The notes: generated from the sequence alone by a model not told the origin. Positions 28,149 through 38,271 are shown, counted from the first letter of the stretch. The stretch is DNA of 64,000 bases from Acidiferrobacteraceae bacterium (GCA_002724185.1 PBOB01000066.1:1-64000); one strand, 5' to 3'. Numbers and translations: made by a program.

Positions 28149-28558
28149 ATTCTCCTCCATGATTTACCTACATTGTCTTTTGGGAAATCTAGAACAACAC
28201 TCATCAAATTAGTCGCTGATAAGCTAATAGAATCCTTCATGCCGCTTTCACTATAACTCAGCAGAAGGCTGGCAGAAAACCCATCGCACAAACCCCCCAA
28301 TTCTATCGATATTGATAGTACACCATAGCTAGAACGTCTCCAGGTCCGACAAATGGCGATTTTGCAACAGAACTAGCCATGGAACCCAAAATCGATTAAT
28401 AATAAAATCTGGATACTTTTTCTCTATTCCTTGAATAATTTAATTAGTAGTAAATATAGATTATCAGGAGGGCAGTGGCAGCAATTGAGCTTGGTAGTAG
28501 AATACGTCGAGGGGAAGCCATTCCTTGAAAGGATTAGAATAATTGCTGGTAGCGCAAT
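28149..28558. promoter_or_regulatory. Divergent spacer upstream of bicupin and PhyH-type genes
   Basis: 410 bp without a supported gene. It should hold promoters for both directions. A weak plus-strand candidate is TTGAAT (28431-28436) with TATAGA (28455-28460). AGGAGGG at 28466-28472 precedes a 17-codon frame (GTG 28475 to TGA 28528), not supported as a gene. Nothing else is clear. Confidence 0.3.
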
Positions 28559-29476
28559 ATGAAAATTACCCAACACCATATAGACCACTATAAAACACAT
28601 GGATATGTGGCAGTCGAAAACTTTTTAACAGCAAAACAACTGGAAGCGATACGCGACGAGCTAAGAGAGCTAATGCCAGGATGGGTTGAATTTTGCGACA
28701 ACCCAGAAAATGGAAAGCCGCCAAATTGGGATCAGGATGGCTACTTTAACGATGACTCGGAAACAAAATTTCCATACCCAGGAAAAATTCTCAACAGTAT
28801 GGTAACACATCCAGAATTTCGAGCATTTGCTAAAATGATGGCAAATGGTCAGGATGTTCGTTGTGATGAATCATCCCTAAGTCTAAAATGTCAAGGTCAC
28901 CCAAGAGATGAAGATCAGGTCATGCATTGTGACTATGGAAATCACACTCTTGCCTATCCACCGGATAATTCTGACTACTGGCAAACTACATTTGTACTCT
29001 TTTACACGAATGTCGATCTCAATCATGCTCCAACAGCAATATGCCCCAAAACCTATTATAGTGATGACTACATCCTATCAAGAGTATGTTCACGGGCCGA
29101 TCGACCTGAGCTCTATGCTAACGAGATAAAAGCAACCGTGTCCGCAGGTTCAGTACTAATGTACAGCCACCGGACATACCATCGCGGAACTAAGTTCTTG
29201 AAAGATGTGGGGCGAATTGGCCACTGGATTAGCTATTCTCCAACTGCTTGGCAATGGCTTGGTAGAGACGGACTCTCTAAATCTGGAGGAAATCTCCGGG
29301 GACCAGAAATCCTTAGGCCGTGGATGGAGTCGGCAACAGCAGAGGAACGAACAGCAATGGGCTTCCCCCCTCCTGGTCATCCTTACTGGTGCGAGGAAAC
29401 AATCGCTGGTGTGTCGGCACGTTATCCGGGCATGGATATGACGCCCTACAAACTAGGTAGAGTTAGAGCAAATTAG
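28559..29476 (+). CDS. Phytanoyl-CoA dioxygenase family Fe(II)/2-oxoglutarate enzyme
   Basis: 305 residues. The N-terminus HIDHYKTHGYVAVENFLTA is typical of PhyH proteins. QVMHCDYGNHTL supplies the H-x-D iron ligands (about residues 121-123) and YHRGTKF the distal His with a possible 2-oxoglutarate-binding Arg. Such enzymes hydroxylate small molecules; the substrate cannot be deduced. Its stop codon overlaps the stop codon of the convergent SMP-30 gene (TTAG at 29473-29476). Confidence 0.8.
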   Translation: MKITQHHIDHYKTHGYVAVENFLTAKQLEAIRDELRELMPGWVEFCDNPENGKPPNWDQDGYFNDDSETKFPYPGKILNSMVTHPEFRAFAKMMANGQDVRCDESSLSLKCQGHPRDEDQVMHCDYGNHTLAYPPDNSDYWQTTFVLFYTNVDLNHAPTAICPKTYYSDDYILSRVCSRADRPELYANEIKATVSAGSVLMYSHRTYHRGTKFLKDVGRIGHWISYSPTAWQWLGRDGLSKSGGNLRGPEILRPWMESATAEERTAMGFPPPGHPYWCEETIAGVSARYPGMDMTPYKLGRVRAN

Positions 29477-30399
29477 CCTGGGACAATACCACTAGTCGCT
29501 ACAACGACAGAATATAGAGAGCTAGTGGCGCAAATGAACAGTCTATTGAGTTTTGGCCCACCAAAAGTCAAATTGGCAACCCACTCAGGAATACAGATAC
29601 GTCCGAGAAAACGAGCAGATGCATCGTAACAATGGACGCCATCTCTCGCGCTTGTCCAAATGCGTCCTGCTCTATCAACACGGAAACCATCAAACACACA
29701 GCCGGGACATTTTAGGAAAACCTCACCACCAGACAATTCGCCATCGGAACTAACCGAAAACCGCCGGATGTGCGGCGCACCATTTTCTTCATCTGATTGA
29801 CCAGTATCTGAAACATAAAGAAATTCTTCATTGGGTGAAAACGCGAGTCCATTCGGCTGACAAAAGTCATCTGCCACACGCTCTATAGTGCCAATAATTG
29901 GGTCAACGCGATAAACATGGCACCCGCCAATCTCGCTCTCGGCCAGATCGCCCTCATAATCATTCATAATTCCATATGTCGGGTCGGTAAACCAAATTGC
30001 GCCATCAGACGACACTACAACATCATTAGGTGAGTTGAATCTCTTCCCGCCAAATCGGTCGGCTATAACTGCCTGGCTGCCATCGATTTCAGTGCGCACA
30101 ACACGTCGCGTCTGATGCTCACATGTAACTAATCGACCGCATCTATCGACGGTATTGCCATTAGCATTATGTGAAAGATGTCTAAATATTGAAACCGAGC
30201 TATCGGTCTCATCAAAACGAAGTATGTTGTCATTAGGAATATCAGACCACAATAAATAACGACCCGCTGCAAACCATGCTGGTCCCTCACACCAGCGTCC
30301 TCCGGTCCACAATCTCTCAACCCGCGCATGCGGAATGATGCATTCTTCGAAGCGCTTATCCAAAATTTCATACCCAGTTCCTTCAATTTTTCCATACAT
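29473..30399 (-). CDS. SMP-30/gluconolactonase/LRE-like lactonase
   Basis: 308 residues, six-bladed propeller type. Metal-site residues: Glu in WCEGPAWF, Asn in FNSPNDVVV, Asn in CQPNGLAFSP and Asp in VFDGFRVDRAG. The enzyme would hydrolyse a lactone using a divalent metal in the cytosol. GAGGAG precedes the ATG. It converges on the PhyH-type gene, and the PEBP gene lies 79 bp upstream in the same direction. The lactone substrate is unknown. Confidence 0.85.
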   Translation of the reverse strand: MYGKIEGTGYEILDKRFEECIIPHARVERLWTGGRWCEGPAWFAAGRYLLWSDIPNDNILRFDETDSSVSIFRHLSHNANGNTVDRCGRLVTCEHQTRRVVRTEIDGSQAVIADRFGGKRFNSPNDVVVSSDGAIWFTDPTYGIMNDYEGDLAESEIGGCHVYRVDPIIGTIERVADDFCQPNGLAFSPNEEFLYVSDTGQSDEENGAPHIRRFSVSSDGELSGGEVFLKCPGCVFDGFRVDRAGRIWTSARDGVHCYDASARFLGRICIPEWVANLTFGGPKLNRLFICATSSLYSVVVATSGIVPG

Positions 30400-30478
30400 T
30401 GGACTTCTCTCCTCGCCACTCTAGCTTACCCATTCATATATCAAACGTTGCCCAGTGAATTTCCGAATGATGAATTGG

Positions 30479-31015
30479 TCAGATCTGCTCATAAACTGCT
30501 GTTATCAGGCCTCTAGCAACTGTAGTTCCGAACATATTAAAACCACATACAGCCGGAGTTGTGTCTTTATCAATTGGTAACGATGTTACGCTTAACGCAT
30601 GGACAGAAAACATGTATCGATGCGGCCCATGCCCCGGTGGTGGCGCAGCCCCCAAATAGCCATATAATCCGGCATCGTTACGGAGCTGCTTTGCTGAATC
30701 TGGCAAAGTGCTACCATCTTGCGAACCCGATCCCCTATCAAGCTCCATAATGGTCTCAGGAATATCATAAACAACCCAATGCCAAAAACCACTACCTGTG
30801 GGTGCATCAGGATCAAAACAGGTGATAACAAAACTCTTTGTTTGAGGCGGCGCTCCTGACCACGATAGCTGTGGCGAGATATCTTGGCCCCCGGCTCCAA
30901 AGATCCCAGAAACATGAGGAAGCTCCAAGGTACTCCCATCTACAATATCTCGGCTTTCAACCTGCAATGAAGCAACAGAAGGGAGAAAGTTATAAGGGTT
31001 AGTTGGTCTATCCAT
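30479..31015 (-). CDS. YbhB/YbcL (PEBP) family protein
   Basis: 178 residues. PEBP hallmarks: ISPQLSWSGAPPQTKSF, CFDPDAPTGSGFWHWVVYD and PPPGHGPHRYMFSVHAL forming the anion-binding pocket. Bacterial members bind small phosphorylated or other ligands; the role is not known. GGAGGT lies upstream of the ATG. It lies between hemH and the SMP-30 lactonase, all on the minus strand. Confidence 0.88.
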   Translation of the reverse strand: MDRPTNPYNFLPSVASLQVESRDIVDGSTLELPHVSGIFGAGGQDISPQLSWSGAPPQTKSFVITCFDPDAPTGSGFWHWVVYDIPETIMELDRGSGSQDGSTLPDSAKQLRNDAGLYGYLGAAPPPGHGPHRYMFSVHALSVTSLPIDKDTTPAVCGFNMFGTTVARGLITAVYEQI

Positions 31016-31073
31016 AGTGTTCTACCTCCAATAAGAGTACATATGGAACTTAACTATAGTTCACTGCTATTAA

Positions 31074-32147
31074 TTACATTACATCCATTTGATTAGACTG
31101 GATACTGTAGTAAGACTCCGAAATAATAGACTGCAATCCCTCAACGAAATCACTGCTACTATTGAGGCACGGAATATAGGTAAATGATTCTCCTCCAGCA
31201 CGTTCAAAAATTTCTCGACCTTCACTATCAATTTCCCATAGAGTTTCTAAACAATCACAAATAAATGATGGACACAGAATTGCAACATTTTTTTTGCCTG
31301 CCTGTGGTAGCATCTCCAGCGTATTCGCCGTACTAGGATCCATCCATCTTGGTCCAACTGCTGATACCCTAGACTGGAAACTTATTTGCCATTTGTCTGA
31401 CGGAATACCGATACGCTCCGCGGTTAAGCGTGCAGTTTTTATTGCGTTAGCTCTATAGCATGCTCTGGAACTTTCACATTCTATACTACAACATTCTGGA
31501 GTAACTACGCAGTGAGAGCTCGTAACATCTGCCTTTTGCAACTGTCTCACTGGAAGGCCATGGTAACTAAAAAGCAACATGTCTATGCATTCTGGGAGGT
31601 GCTTTTGTATGCAATTTGCTAGTGCCGTAATATAATTATCGTTATCAAAAAACGGATCAACAAACGAAACAGATAATCCTGAAAACTTCTTCCTTATAAT
31701 GCTCTCTACTTTTTTTCTTGTACTTCCCACAGTTGCGGCAGCGTTATGCGGATAAAGTGGAACTACCACCACTTCTTTGTATCCATCTCTAGAAATTGTG
31801 TTCAATACATCCTCTATCGAAGGCTGCTGATAGCGCATGGCAGTGTAAACCCTCCAGCCAGTTCTATCTTGTAGAGCTGACGCAAGACAATGCGTGTTTG
31901 TTATCAGAGGGGATCCTTCCGCTGTCCATATCTGCTCATAGAACAATTTCGTACGCTTAGGACGGTATGGAAGTATAAATCCACGTAAAATCAATTGCTG
32001 TAATACCTTGGGCAAGTCAATCACATCATCATCTGATAAGAACTCCTTTAAATACTTCTTTATATCACTAATTTCGAGACTCGAAGGTGAGCCCAGATTA
32101 ACAACAAGTACGCATGGTGAATTGCCGTCAGTCATATCTTTTACCAT
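31074..32147 (-). CDS. hemH: Ferrochelatase HemH
   Basis: 357 residues from ATG 32147; Met5 (32135) is an alternative. It inserts Fe(II) into protoporphyrin IX, the last step of haem synthesis. Seen: VLVVNLGSPSS, TAMRYQQPSIEDVL, VVVVPLYPHNAAATVG, LLFSYHGLPVRQL with the catalytic His, FQSRVSA, LCPSFICDCLETLWEI with the catalytic Glu. A Cys-rich segment (about residues 195-215, HCVVTPECCSIECESSRACY) matches the long ferrochelatase class rather than the short Escherichia coli form. It is about 25 kb away from the other haem genes. Confidence 0.95.
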   Translation of the reverse strand: MVKDMTDGNSPCVLVVNLGSPSSLEISDIKKYLKEFLSDDDVIDLPKVLQQLILRGFILPYRPKRTKLFYEQIWTAEGSPLITNTHCLASALQDRTGWRVYTAMRYQQPSIEDVLNTISRDGYKEVVVVPLYPHNAAATVGSTRKKVESIIRKKFSGLSVSFVDPFFDNDNYITALANCIQKHLPECIDMLLFSYHGLPVRQLQKADVTSSHCVVTPECCSIECESSRACYRANAIKTARLTAERIGIPSDKWQISFQSRVSAVGPRWMDPSTANTLEMLPQAGKKNVAILCPSFICDCLETLWEIDSEGREIFERAGGESFTYIPCLNSSSDFVEGLQSIISESYYSIQSNQMDVM

Positions 32148-32389
32148 AAACTTCTGGTTACCAAAAATTCATTTTGATCACACTGTAGATCCAAGCAATT
32201 AGATCTATATACTATCGCATAGTATGGTGTGCGCTCTTTCCTAAAAAACCATCGCTTCAGTCGAATTCTACTCGTGTTCAACTTTTGTTACTATAAGAAG
32301 GTGATAGGCTCAGACAACTCTACTTAGGCTAATCATTAGCTTAAGACTGAAAACCAGAGACGAACCGAAAACCAAATAAATTCTTGATT

Positions 32390-33583
32390 ATGTCTATCCC
32401 AACTTTTATACAATCACCCACAGAAAAAGATTTTGTTCAAAATCCGTATCCGTTTTATCAAGAAGCTCAAGCATCTGGGGATCTATTTTTCTGGAAAGAT
32501 TATGGCCGTGTTTGTGCAGTTTCGCACAATGCTGTGAATACTATTTTGCGTGATCGGCGCTGGGGTCGGGAAGTGCCATCCGAGCTCAAGAATATATTTT
32601 CTGAACATATCAAGCCGTTTATAGAAGTAGATCGACACTCAATGCTTGAGAAGGAGCCACCCGCACATACCCGACTTCGCGGTTTAGTTGTAAGGGCCTT
32701 CACAACCAGTGGTATCGCAGCCCTTAAGCAAGAAATTGCCCTACTTTCGAACGAGTTAATTGATAAATTTCCGGATAGGGACTTTGATCTGATAAAAAAC
32801 TACGGAGAAATCATACCGGTAGTGATTATTACGCGGCTATTAGGTATCCCGGAGTATATGGCTCCACAGCTTTTAAGTTGGTCTCATGATATGGTTGCTA
32901 TGTATCAAGCTAAGAGAAATCGCGAGATAGAAGATAAAGCAGTGTTAGCAACGATTGAATTTGTGGAATTCTTAAAAGAGCATATAAATCGCAAAAACAA
33001 TGAACTAGAAGATGACTTATTGTCCCGACTCATTGTGGCTGAAAACGAAGGCGATAAGCTTTCAACAAAAGAGCTTATATCTACGTGTATATTGATATTG
33101 AATGCCGGTCATGAAGCGACTGTACATGCAATTGGCAACGGAGTTAAATCCATCCTGGAAAGTGGTTGGAATCCACAAGCATTGCTAGATCCGACACTGG
33201 TCAGCGCGACCGTTGAAGAAATTCTCCGATTTGATCCGCCTCTACATAAATTCGAACGCTATGCCTATGAAAATATGCGAGTATTTGGATATGATTTTAA
33301 GCGTGGCGATCAGATAGCATTGCTATTAGCAGCTGCAAATAGAGATCCAAAGGCTTTTAGTAGTCCAAAATCTTTCGACCCAACTCGCACTGGCAGCCAA
33401 CAACTATCACTAGGAGCAGGTATACATTTCTGCGTGGGAGCGCCACTCGCTCGCATGGAGCTTTTAGTCGCCCTGCCAATTCTCTTTGAGCGATGTCCAA
33501 ATATTGCTATTACTAAGACACCAACCTATTCCAACCGATACCACTTTCATGGCTTAACTGAGTTAGTAGTAAAGCAGAACTAA
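32390..33583 (+). CDS. Cytochrome P450
   Basis: 397 residues from ATG 32390; an in-frame TTG at 32384 would add two residues. P450 landmarks: I-helix LNAGHEATVHAIGNG, ExxR in VEEILRFDPP, and the haem-binding loop LGAGIHFCVGAPLARMEL with the thiolate Cys. It is a soluble bacterial class I enzyme that needs ferredoxin and reductase, neither of which is adjacent. The ABM-like gene 41 bp downstream may belong to the same pathway. Substrate unknown. Confidence 0.93.
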   Translation: MSIPTFIQSPTEKDFVQNPYPFYQEAQASGDLFFWKDYGRVCAVSHNAVNTILRDRRWGREVPSELKNIFSEHIKPFIEVDRHSMLEKEPPAHTRLRGLVVRAFTTSGIAALKQEIALLSNELIDKFPDRDFDLIKNYGEIIPVVIITRLLGIPEYMAPQLLSWSHDMVAMYQAKRNREIEDKAVLATIEFVEFLKEHINRKNNELEDDLLSRLIVAENEGDKLSTKELISTCILILNAGHEATVHAIGNGVKSILESGWNPQALLDPTLVSATVEEILRFDPPLHKFERYAYENMRVFGYDFKRGDQIALLLAAANRDPKAFSSPKSFDPTRTGSQQLSLGAGIHFCVGAPLARMELLVALPILFERCPNIAITKTPTYSNRYHFHGLTELVVKQN

Positions 33584-33624
33584 TAATCATAAAAACCAAA
33601 GGCTCTAATCAAGAGGGGGCAATT

Positions 33625-33906
33625 ATGTATTACCGAATAACAACGTTTTCATATGTAAAAAACCAGGAAAAAGAAATTCTCGAATGGCTGAATTCCGCAC
33701 GAGAGGAAATGAAATCCCTTCCAGGGGTTCAATTCGGACATGTCGTTCGTCTTGAAAACGGTAAAGCAATGATGGTTGGTGCTTACGACTCAGAGGAGTC
33801 AGCAATAATTGCACAGACTAAAGTCCAAGATTTGCGGGAAAAAATGATGGAAGTGCTTGTGTCATCACCTAAAGTGGCAGAGGGGCCTGTCATCTGGGAA
33901 ATATAA
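33625..33906 (+). CDS. Small ABM/dimeric alpha-beta-barrel domain protein
   Basis: 93 residues: MYYRITTFSYVKNQEKEI, GVQFGHVVRLENGKAMMVGAYDSEESA. The alternating pattern fits a ferredoxin-like dimeric barrel of the antibiotic biosynthesis monooxygenase or related groups. A GGGGG-type ribosome site precedes the ATG. It follows the P450 gene closely and could be a partner or clearance enzyme. Function otherwise unknown. Confidence 0.65.
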   Translation: MYYRITTFSYVKNQEKEILEWLNSAREEMKSLPGVQFGHVVRLENGKAMMVGAYDSEESAIIAQTKVQDLREKMMEVLVSSPKVAEGPVIWEI

Positions 33907-33953
33907 GCTAATCAAAAGTGTCAATTTATTATAATCGACGCATACTGGGCATA

Positions 33954-34937
33954 CTATCTCCACACCTGCTCGGCGACTCTCCTAAAATTCTTACCCATAA
34001 TCCCAGCGATCTCGGTAGCAGAAAATCCTCGTGAAGTCAGTAACTCGCTAACTCGAGGTAGTTTATCAGGGCTCATAAATCCACCTATGGAGTCTTTATA
34101 TTGTGTCTGTGGCCAAAAATTAGCATTCGCTTCAAAAACATCGGCAATATCTTCAGCTTCTTCTTCATCAGCGTAATCAAGCCCAAGACCAACATATTCT
34201 GGACCAACCAGATCCGAAACATAAACAATGTGATCAGCAAAAATTGCTGGATCAATCGTACCGCCTAAAAATAGCCCGATCCCATTTATTCCTACCACTC
34301 CCCCAGTAGCTGCGCATGCCTTAATCTGGGCGTCCACAATATTTCGCTCATGATCAACAAGAGCTCTTGCGTTTGAGTGTGAAAAGATTACCGGGTCAGT
34401 GGATATCTCCATAGCATCCATCGTAGTGCTGTACGCACTATGCGAACAATCAACCAACATACCAACATGGTTCATATGTTTAATCACATCACGACCAAAA
34501 TCTGTAAGACCCACATTTTTATCGTGACAGCCCCCACCCGCACGATTATTCAGATTATAAGCAAACAACATTTGGCGAACTCCAAGATCATAATACAAAG
34601 ACACCATATCTGTATTACCATTCAGTGATTCCATTCCCTCAATATCAAACGAGATAGCTAATTTTCCTTCTGCTCGAGCACGATCAATATCTGTCACTGA
34701 CTTAACAAGTACGTAGTCATCTGACATCTTAGCTAGTTGGGTGCGAAAAGAGGCCAAGGTATTAACGGTGTTCTGCCAAGGTCGGACATCATATCCAACA
34801 TTGACCGACAAATAGGACACGCCTGCGTCGCGCCACGTTTTTAGCTGATTTAGTCGCGCGTCGGGACGACTTTCAAATCCGGAATGTGAATCCCAAACTA
34901 ACATATCATTTATTGACCACTTATCACTGTCACTCAC
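33954..34937 (-). CDS. M19 (membrane/renal dipeptidase-like) peptidase with altered metal site
   Basis: 327 residues from a GTG with AAGGAG upstream. TIM-barrel M19 features: FDIEGMESL with the bridging Glu, GMLVDCSHS and VIFSHSNARAL with two metal His, and GLGLDYADEEE. The N-terminal H-x-D of renal dipeptidase is WDSHSGF here: His is kept but the second ligand, Asp, is Gly. So one of the two zinc positions may be weakened. It ends the operon HyuA-HyuB-HyuB-M19. Substrate could be a dipeptide or N-acyl amino acid made by the HyuAB complex. Confidence 0.8.
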   Translation of the reverse strand: MSDSDKWSINDMLVWDSHSGFESRPDARLNQLKTWRDAGVSYLSVNVGYDVRPWQNTVNTLASFRTQLAKMSDDYVLVKSVTDIDRARAEGKLAISFDIEGMESLNGNTDMVSLYYDLGVRQMLFAYNLNNRAGGGCHDKNVGLTDFGRDVIKHMNHVGMLVDCSHSAYSTTMDAMEISTDPVIFSHSNARALVDHERNIVDAQIKACAATGGVVGINGIGLFLGGTIDPAIFADHIVYVSDLVGPEYVGLGLDYADEEEAEDIADVFEANANFWPQTQYKDSIGGFMSPDKLPRVSELLTSRGFSATEIAGIMGKNFRRVAEQVWR

Positions 34938-34977
34938 AAGAGTCTCCTTTTCTATATCGCTGACCGATCATCCCCAA

Positions 34978-36603
34978 TCATAAAACTTCATTGCTCACAT
35001 TGATCCCGTCTTTCAGATCAGAATCTATAGCTGATTGATGACGCAGCTTCTTCGAGCCCCATCCTCCTCCAGACCCGGTTCGAATTCTTATTATGTCTCC
35101 TTTATCAAGCAAGATTCCGCTTTTCGAAGAGTATCGAATCGTATCACCTGATACTTTATGCAGTTCAACAAAATTCACTGATCCTGAACCACCACCAGCA
35201 AGACCCCATGGCGGTACAACCGATCTGCTGTAACCTACTGATAGCTGTCCTGTGCCGCGCATCCGGTAACTAATTTCAAGACCGCGTCCGCCTCTCCATT
35301 GGCCGTCGCCACCAGGGCTAGAATTTAATGCAACACGATCGACATCAATGCCGTATCGCGCTTCCGAGATCTCTGCTGGACACCGATATGTATCACCATG
35401 AGTCAGAGAAAACATAGCATCAACACCATCTTGACCAAGCGATGCACCCCATCCGCCCATCTGTGGCTCCACCATGGTAAATCGACGCCCATGATCAGGG
35501 TGAATCCCTGAAATAACAGTACCGCAGATAGAAGCGAAGTGACCAGCAGGGAACAGATTCGGCATACCCTCGGATAAACACTGCAATAACATGTCGAAAA
35601 GCGACATCCTTACCTCAAAATAATACCCTTGCGCCGCTGGTGCGATCGGGTCATAACAGCTACCCTTTCTAGTTAATACTTTGAGAGCTCTGAAACTTCC
35701 ATCATTAGCTGGGGATTTAGGAGTACTGATAACTTTCAGTAACATTTGACAAGCAATCATAGCGCTGTCCCGACTGGTATTATAGGGGCCATCATGTTGA
35801 TCGGGTGCTTTGGTAAGATCTACAAGTAGCATCTCATCTCGAATCGTCACTGATATTAAATGGATAGAACCATCATCCAAGATTGATTCCAGTTGATAGG
35901 TGTCATTCTCGAGTTTCGATAAGGCATTCTTGACGCGAGACTCCTCAATATAGAAGGAATCTTCCATCGCAGTTTGAAAAATATCTACTCCGTAACGATT
36001 AACTAATTCAGAGACCCGAATAGCCCCACGTCGTGCCGCAGCAATACCAGCCCAAAGATCCCCAAGAATCATATCTGGCAGCCTCGAGTTTGTCTGAATA
36101 ATCGAAAAAACACTCTCTATTTCATTACCTGCCTGAATGATTTTAATCATCGGGATTCGAAGACCTTCACAAAAAATATCCTTTGCATCGGTAGGTAAGG
36201 AACCCGGAGTAGCGCCGCCAATATCGCTCCAATGTGCAATATTAGAAGTCCATGCTATTAACTTGTTTTGTGCAAAAACCGGTACCATTAATATGACGTC
36301 ACTTGAATGCGTCACACCACCCTGATATGGGTCATTTGTGCAGAAAACATCGCCTGGATGGATGCTGCTAAGTTCCGTATTGTCAATTAATGCCTTGACA
36401 GTCTTGTCAAGCACTCCCACAAAACTCGGTATACCAGCACCACTGCACGCTAAACGGCCATCAGCATCTGTTATTGCAACTCCAGCATCCAGAACTTCGT
36501 AGATAATGGGGCTCATTGCCGTTCGCTTTAACACAGCGAACATCTCTTCCGCAATAGCAAGCAGAGACGATTGAATAACCGTTATTGTAAAGCGATGATC
36601 CAC
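34978..36603 (-). CDS. Hydantoinase/oxoprolinase B subunit (HyuB), copy 1
   Basis: 541 residues. HyuB features: MFAVLKRTAMSPIIYEVLD, GDVFCTNDPYQGGVTHSSDVIL with the conserved His/Asp pair, NIAHWSDIGGATPGS, and a C-terminal RIRTGSGGGWGSKK loop. With HyuA it forms an ATP-dependent enzyme opening cyclic amides such as hydantoins or 5-oxoproline, or carboxylating relatives. It shares most motifs with the adjacent copy 2, suggesting tandem duplication. Third gene of a minus-strand operon. Confidence 0.9.
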   Translation of the reverse strand: MDHRFTITVIQSSLLAIAEEMFAVLKRTAMSPIIYEVLDAGVAITDADGRLACSGAGIPSFVGVLDKTVKALIDNTELSSIHPGDVFCTNDPYQGGVTHSSDVILMVPVFAQNKLIAWTSNIAHWSDIGGATPGSLPTDAKDIFCEGLRIPMIKIIQAGNEIESVFSIIQTNSRLPDMILGDLWAGIAAARRGAIRVSELVNRYGVDIFQTAMEDSFYIEESRVKNALSKLENDTYQLESILDDGSIHLISVTIRDEMLLVDLTKAPDQHDGPYNTSRDSAMIACQMLLKVISTPKSPANDGSFRALKVLTRKGSCYDPIAPAAQGYYFEVRMSLFDMLLQCLSEGMPNLFPAGHFASICGTVISGIHPDHGRRFTMVEPQMGGWGASLGQDGVDAMFSLTHGDTYRCPAEISEARYGIDVDRVALNSSPGGDGQWRGGRGLEISYRMRGTGQLSVGYSRSVVPPWGLAGGGSGSVNFVELHKVSGDTIRYSSKSGILLDKGDIIRIRTGSGGGWGSKKLRHQSAIDSDLKDGINVSNEVL

Positions 36604-36612
36604 AGATCGATC

Positions 36613-38271
36613 TCAGGCGTCAATCTGATATCCGTACACCTCTCTAGCGCGTTCAAGGGTTAAATAGCCATTTTGAAGATCTTCCTGAATTAGTTCTGGA
36701 CTGCGCTTTTCTGGCTCTCCAAAGCCTCCACCCGCGCCTGTAATTACGCGAATCACATCGTCTTCATCAACCACCAACCCAGTGACAGAAGAAAACTTCT
36801 CCTTTTCACCAGTTTTGCGAATTACCTCAATATAGTTTGGCGTCCCTTCCCGACCACCATTTGAGGGCCATGGAGCGTATTTAGACCGAGTGTAACCACA
36901 GGTAAGAAAAGACTCATTAGATCGTATGCGGTAATCCATTCTGATACCACGTCCACCTCGCCATTCGCCTTCTCCACCGCTTTCTGGATTTAGCTCCATC
37001 CTATCAACATAAACTCCGTAGCGGGCCTCAGAGATCTCTGCTGGGCAATTGTATGTATCCCCATGAATGCCCGAAAAAACGGCGGTATTACCGTCCATGC
37101 CATCAGCCGCTCCCCACCCTCCTAACTCCGGCTCAACTATGGTGTACCATCGGCCAGTGTCAGGATGACAGCCGCCGATGATAGTGGCACAAATAGATGC
37201 AAAATGGCCACTGGGCAATTGTGGAACATGTGGAGCCAGGCATCGCCACATGAGATCGAAAACACGAATTATGACCTCGAAATAGAATCCCTGAGCACAG
37301 GGCTCGGCTGCATCAAATACCGATCCGGCGCGAGTTAGTAATTTTAGTGGACGAAACGTTCCCCCATTGCAAGTCGTATAAGGGTCAGTAACTGATTTAA
37401 ATATCTGCTGCGCCATGACCATGACCCCATCACGGCTAGAGTTAACTGAGCCGCCTTGCTGATCAGGATTATCACGAAGATCTACAATGAATTCAGTATC
37501 TGTAATCTCAATCGTTACATTATTGACCACTCCATCATCTTGCGTCTCTGAATGTTGAAATCTACCCTTAGGTAAATTCTTGAGCGCAGCAAGAGAAACC
37601 TGCTCCCCAAAAGTCATGTAATCAGTAATGGCAGACTCAAAAACATCTTGGCCATACTTTTGAATAAGATCAAGAATTCGACGCTCACCAAGTCGCGCTG
37701 CGGAAATGCCTGCCCACATATCCCCAACCAAAAAATCCGGCAATCGAGAGTTGGCCTCAATTATCTTTACTACTGGCTCAATTACTACACCTTTCGAGAT
37801 GAGTTTGACGCCTGGCAGTCTAAGACCTTCCTGGAATAACTCTTTCGCCTCCGTAGACATCGAACCGGGCACCATACCACCCACATCATTCCAATGCGCG
37901 ATATTCACTGTCCATGCTATTAACTTCTCTCCAGAAAAAACAGGCATCGCAAGCACAACATCGTTCAGGTGAGTTACACCACCATAGAATGGATCATTAG
38001 TAATAAATATATCGCCCCGCTCAATAGCGCCAGAAGCGCCATGCAATTCGATTATTCTTCTGACACTTTTGTCTAGCATGGCAGAGAAGGCGGGAATGCC
38101 TGCGCCTGAGCTAGCTAGCTCACCCTCTGCGGTTGTTATCGCGGTACCCATATCGAGCACCTCATAAATTATTGCACTCATCGCTGTCTTGCGCATAGCC
38201 GCAAACATTTCATCACTAATTGATCGTAATGAGTTCTGAATTATCTCTAGAGTAATTGGATCTTTATCCAT
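36613..38271 (-). CDS. Hydantoinase/oxoprolinase B subunit (HyuB), copy 2
   Basis: 552 residues. MFAAMRKTAMSAIIYEVLDMG, GDIFITNDPFYGGVTHLNDVVL, NIAHWNDVGGMVPGSMS and VITGAGGGFGEPEKR are the same blocks as in copy 1, 9 bp downstream. Its start overlaps the HyuA stop by 8 bp, so it is the direct partner of that HyuA. The domain order is normal and the C-terminal Gly-rich loop is intact. Confidence 0.9.
   Translation of the reverse strand: MDKDPITLEIIQNSLRSISDEMFAAMRKTAMSAIIYEVLDMGTAITTAEGELASSGAGIPAFSAMLDKSVRRIIELHGASGAIERGDIFITNDPFYGGVTHLNDVVLAMPVFSGEKLIAWTVNIAHWNDVGGMVPGSMSTEAKELFQEGLRLPGVKLISKGVVIEPVVKIIEANSRLPDFLVGDMWAGISAARLGERRILDLIQKYGQDVFESAITDYMTFGEQVSLAALKNLPKGRFQHSETQDDGVVNNVTIEITDTEFIVDLRDNPDQQGGSVNSSRDGVMVMAQQIFKSVTDPYTTCNGGTFRPLKLLTRAGSVFDAAEPCAQGFYFEVIIRVFDLMWRCLAPHVPQLPSGHFASICATIIGGCHPDTGRWYTIVEPELGGWGAADGMDGNTAVFSGIHGDTYNCPAEISEARYGVYVDRMELNPESGGEGEWRGGRGIRMDYRIRSNESFLTCGYTRSKYAPWPSNGGREGTPNYIEVIRKTGEKEKFSSVTGLVVDEDDVIRVITGAGGGFGEPEKRSPELIQEDLQNGYLTLERAREVYGYQIDA

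Noticed and set aside
28475-28528. 17-codon frame after AGGAGGG upstream of the PhyH-type gene
   Set aside because: Spacing to the GTG is only two bases and the peptide resembles nothing functional with confidence.
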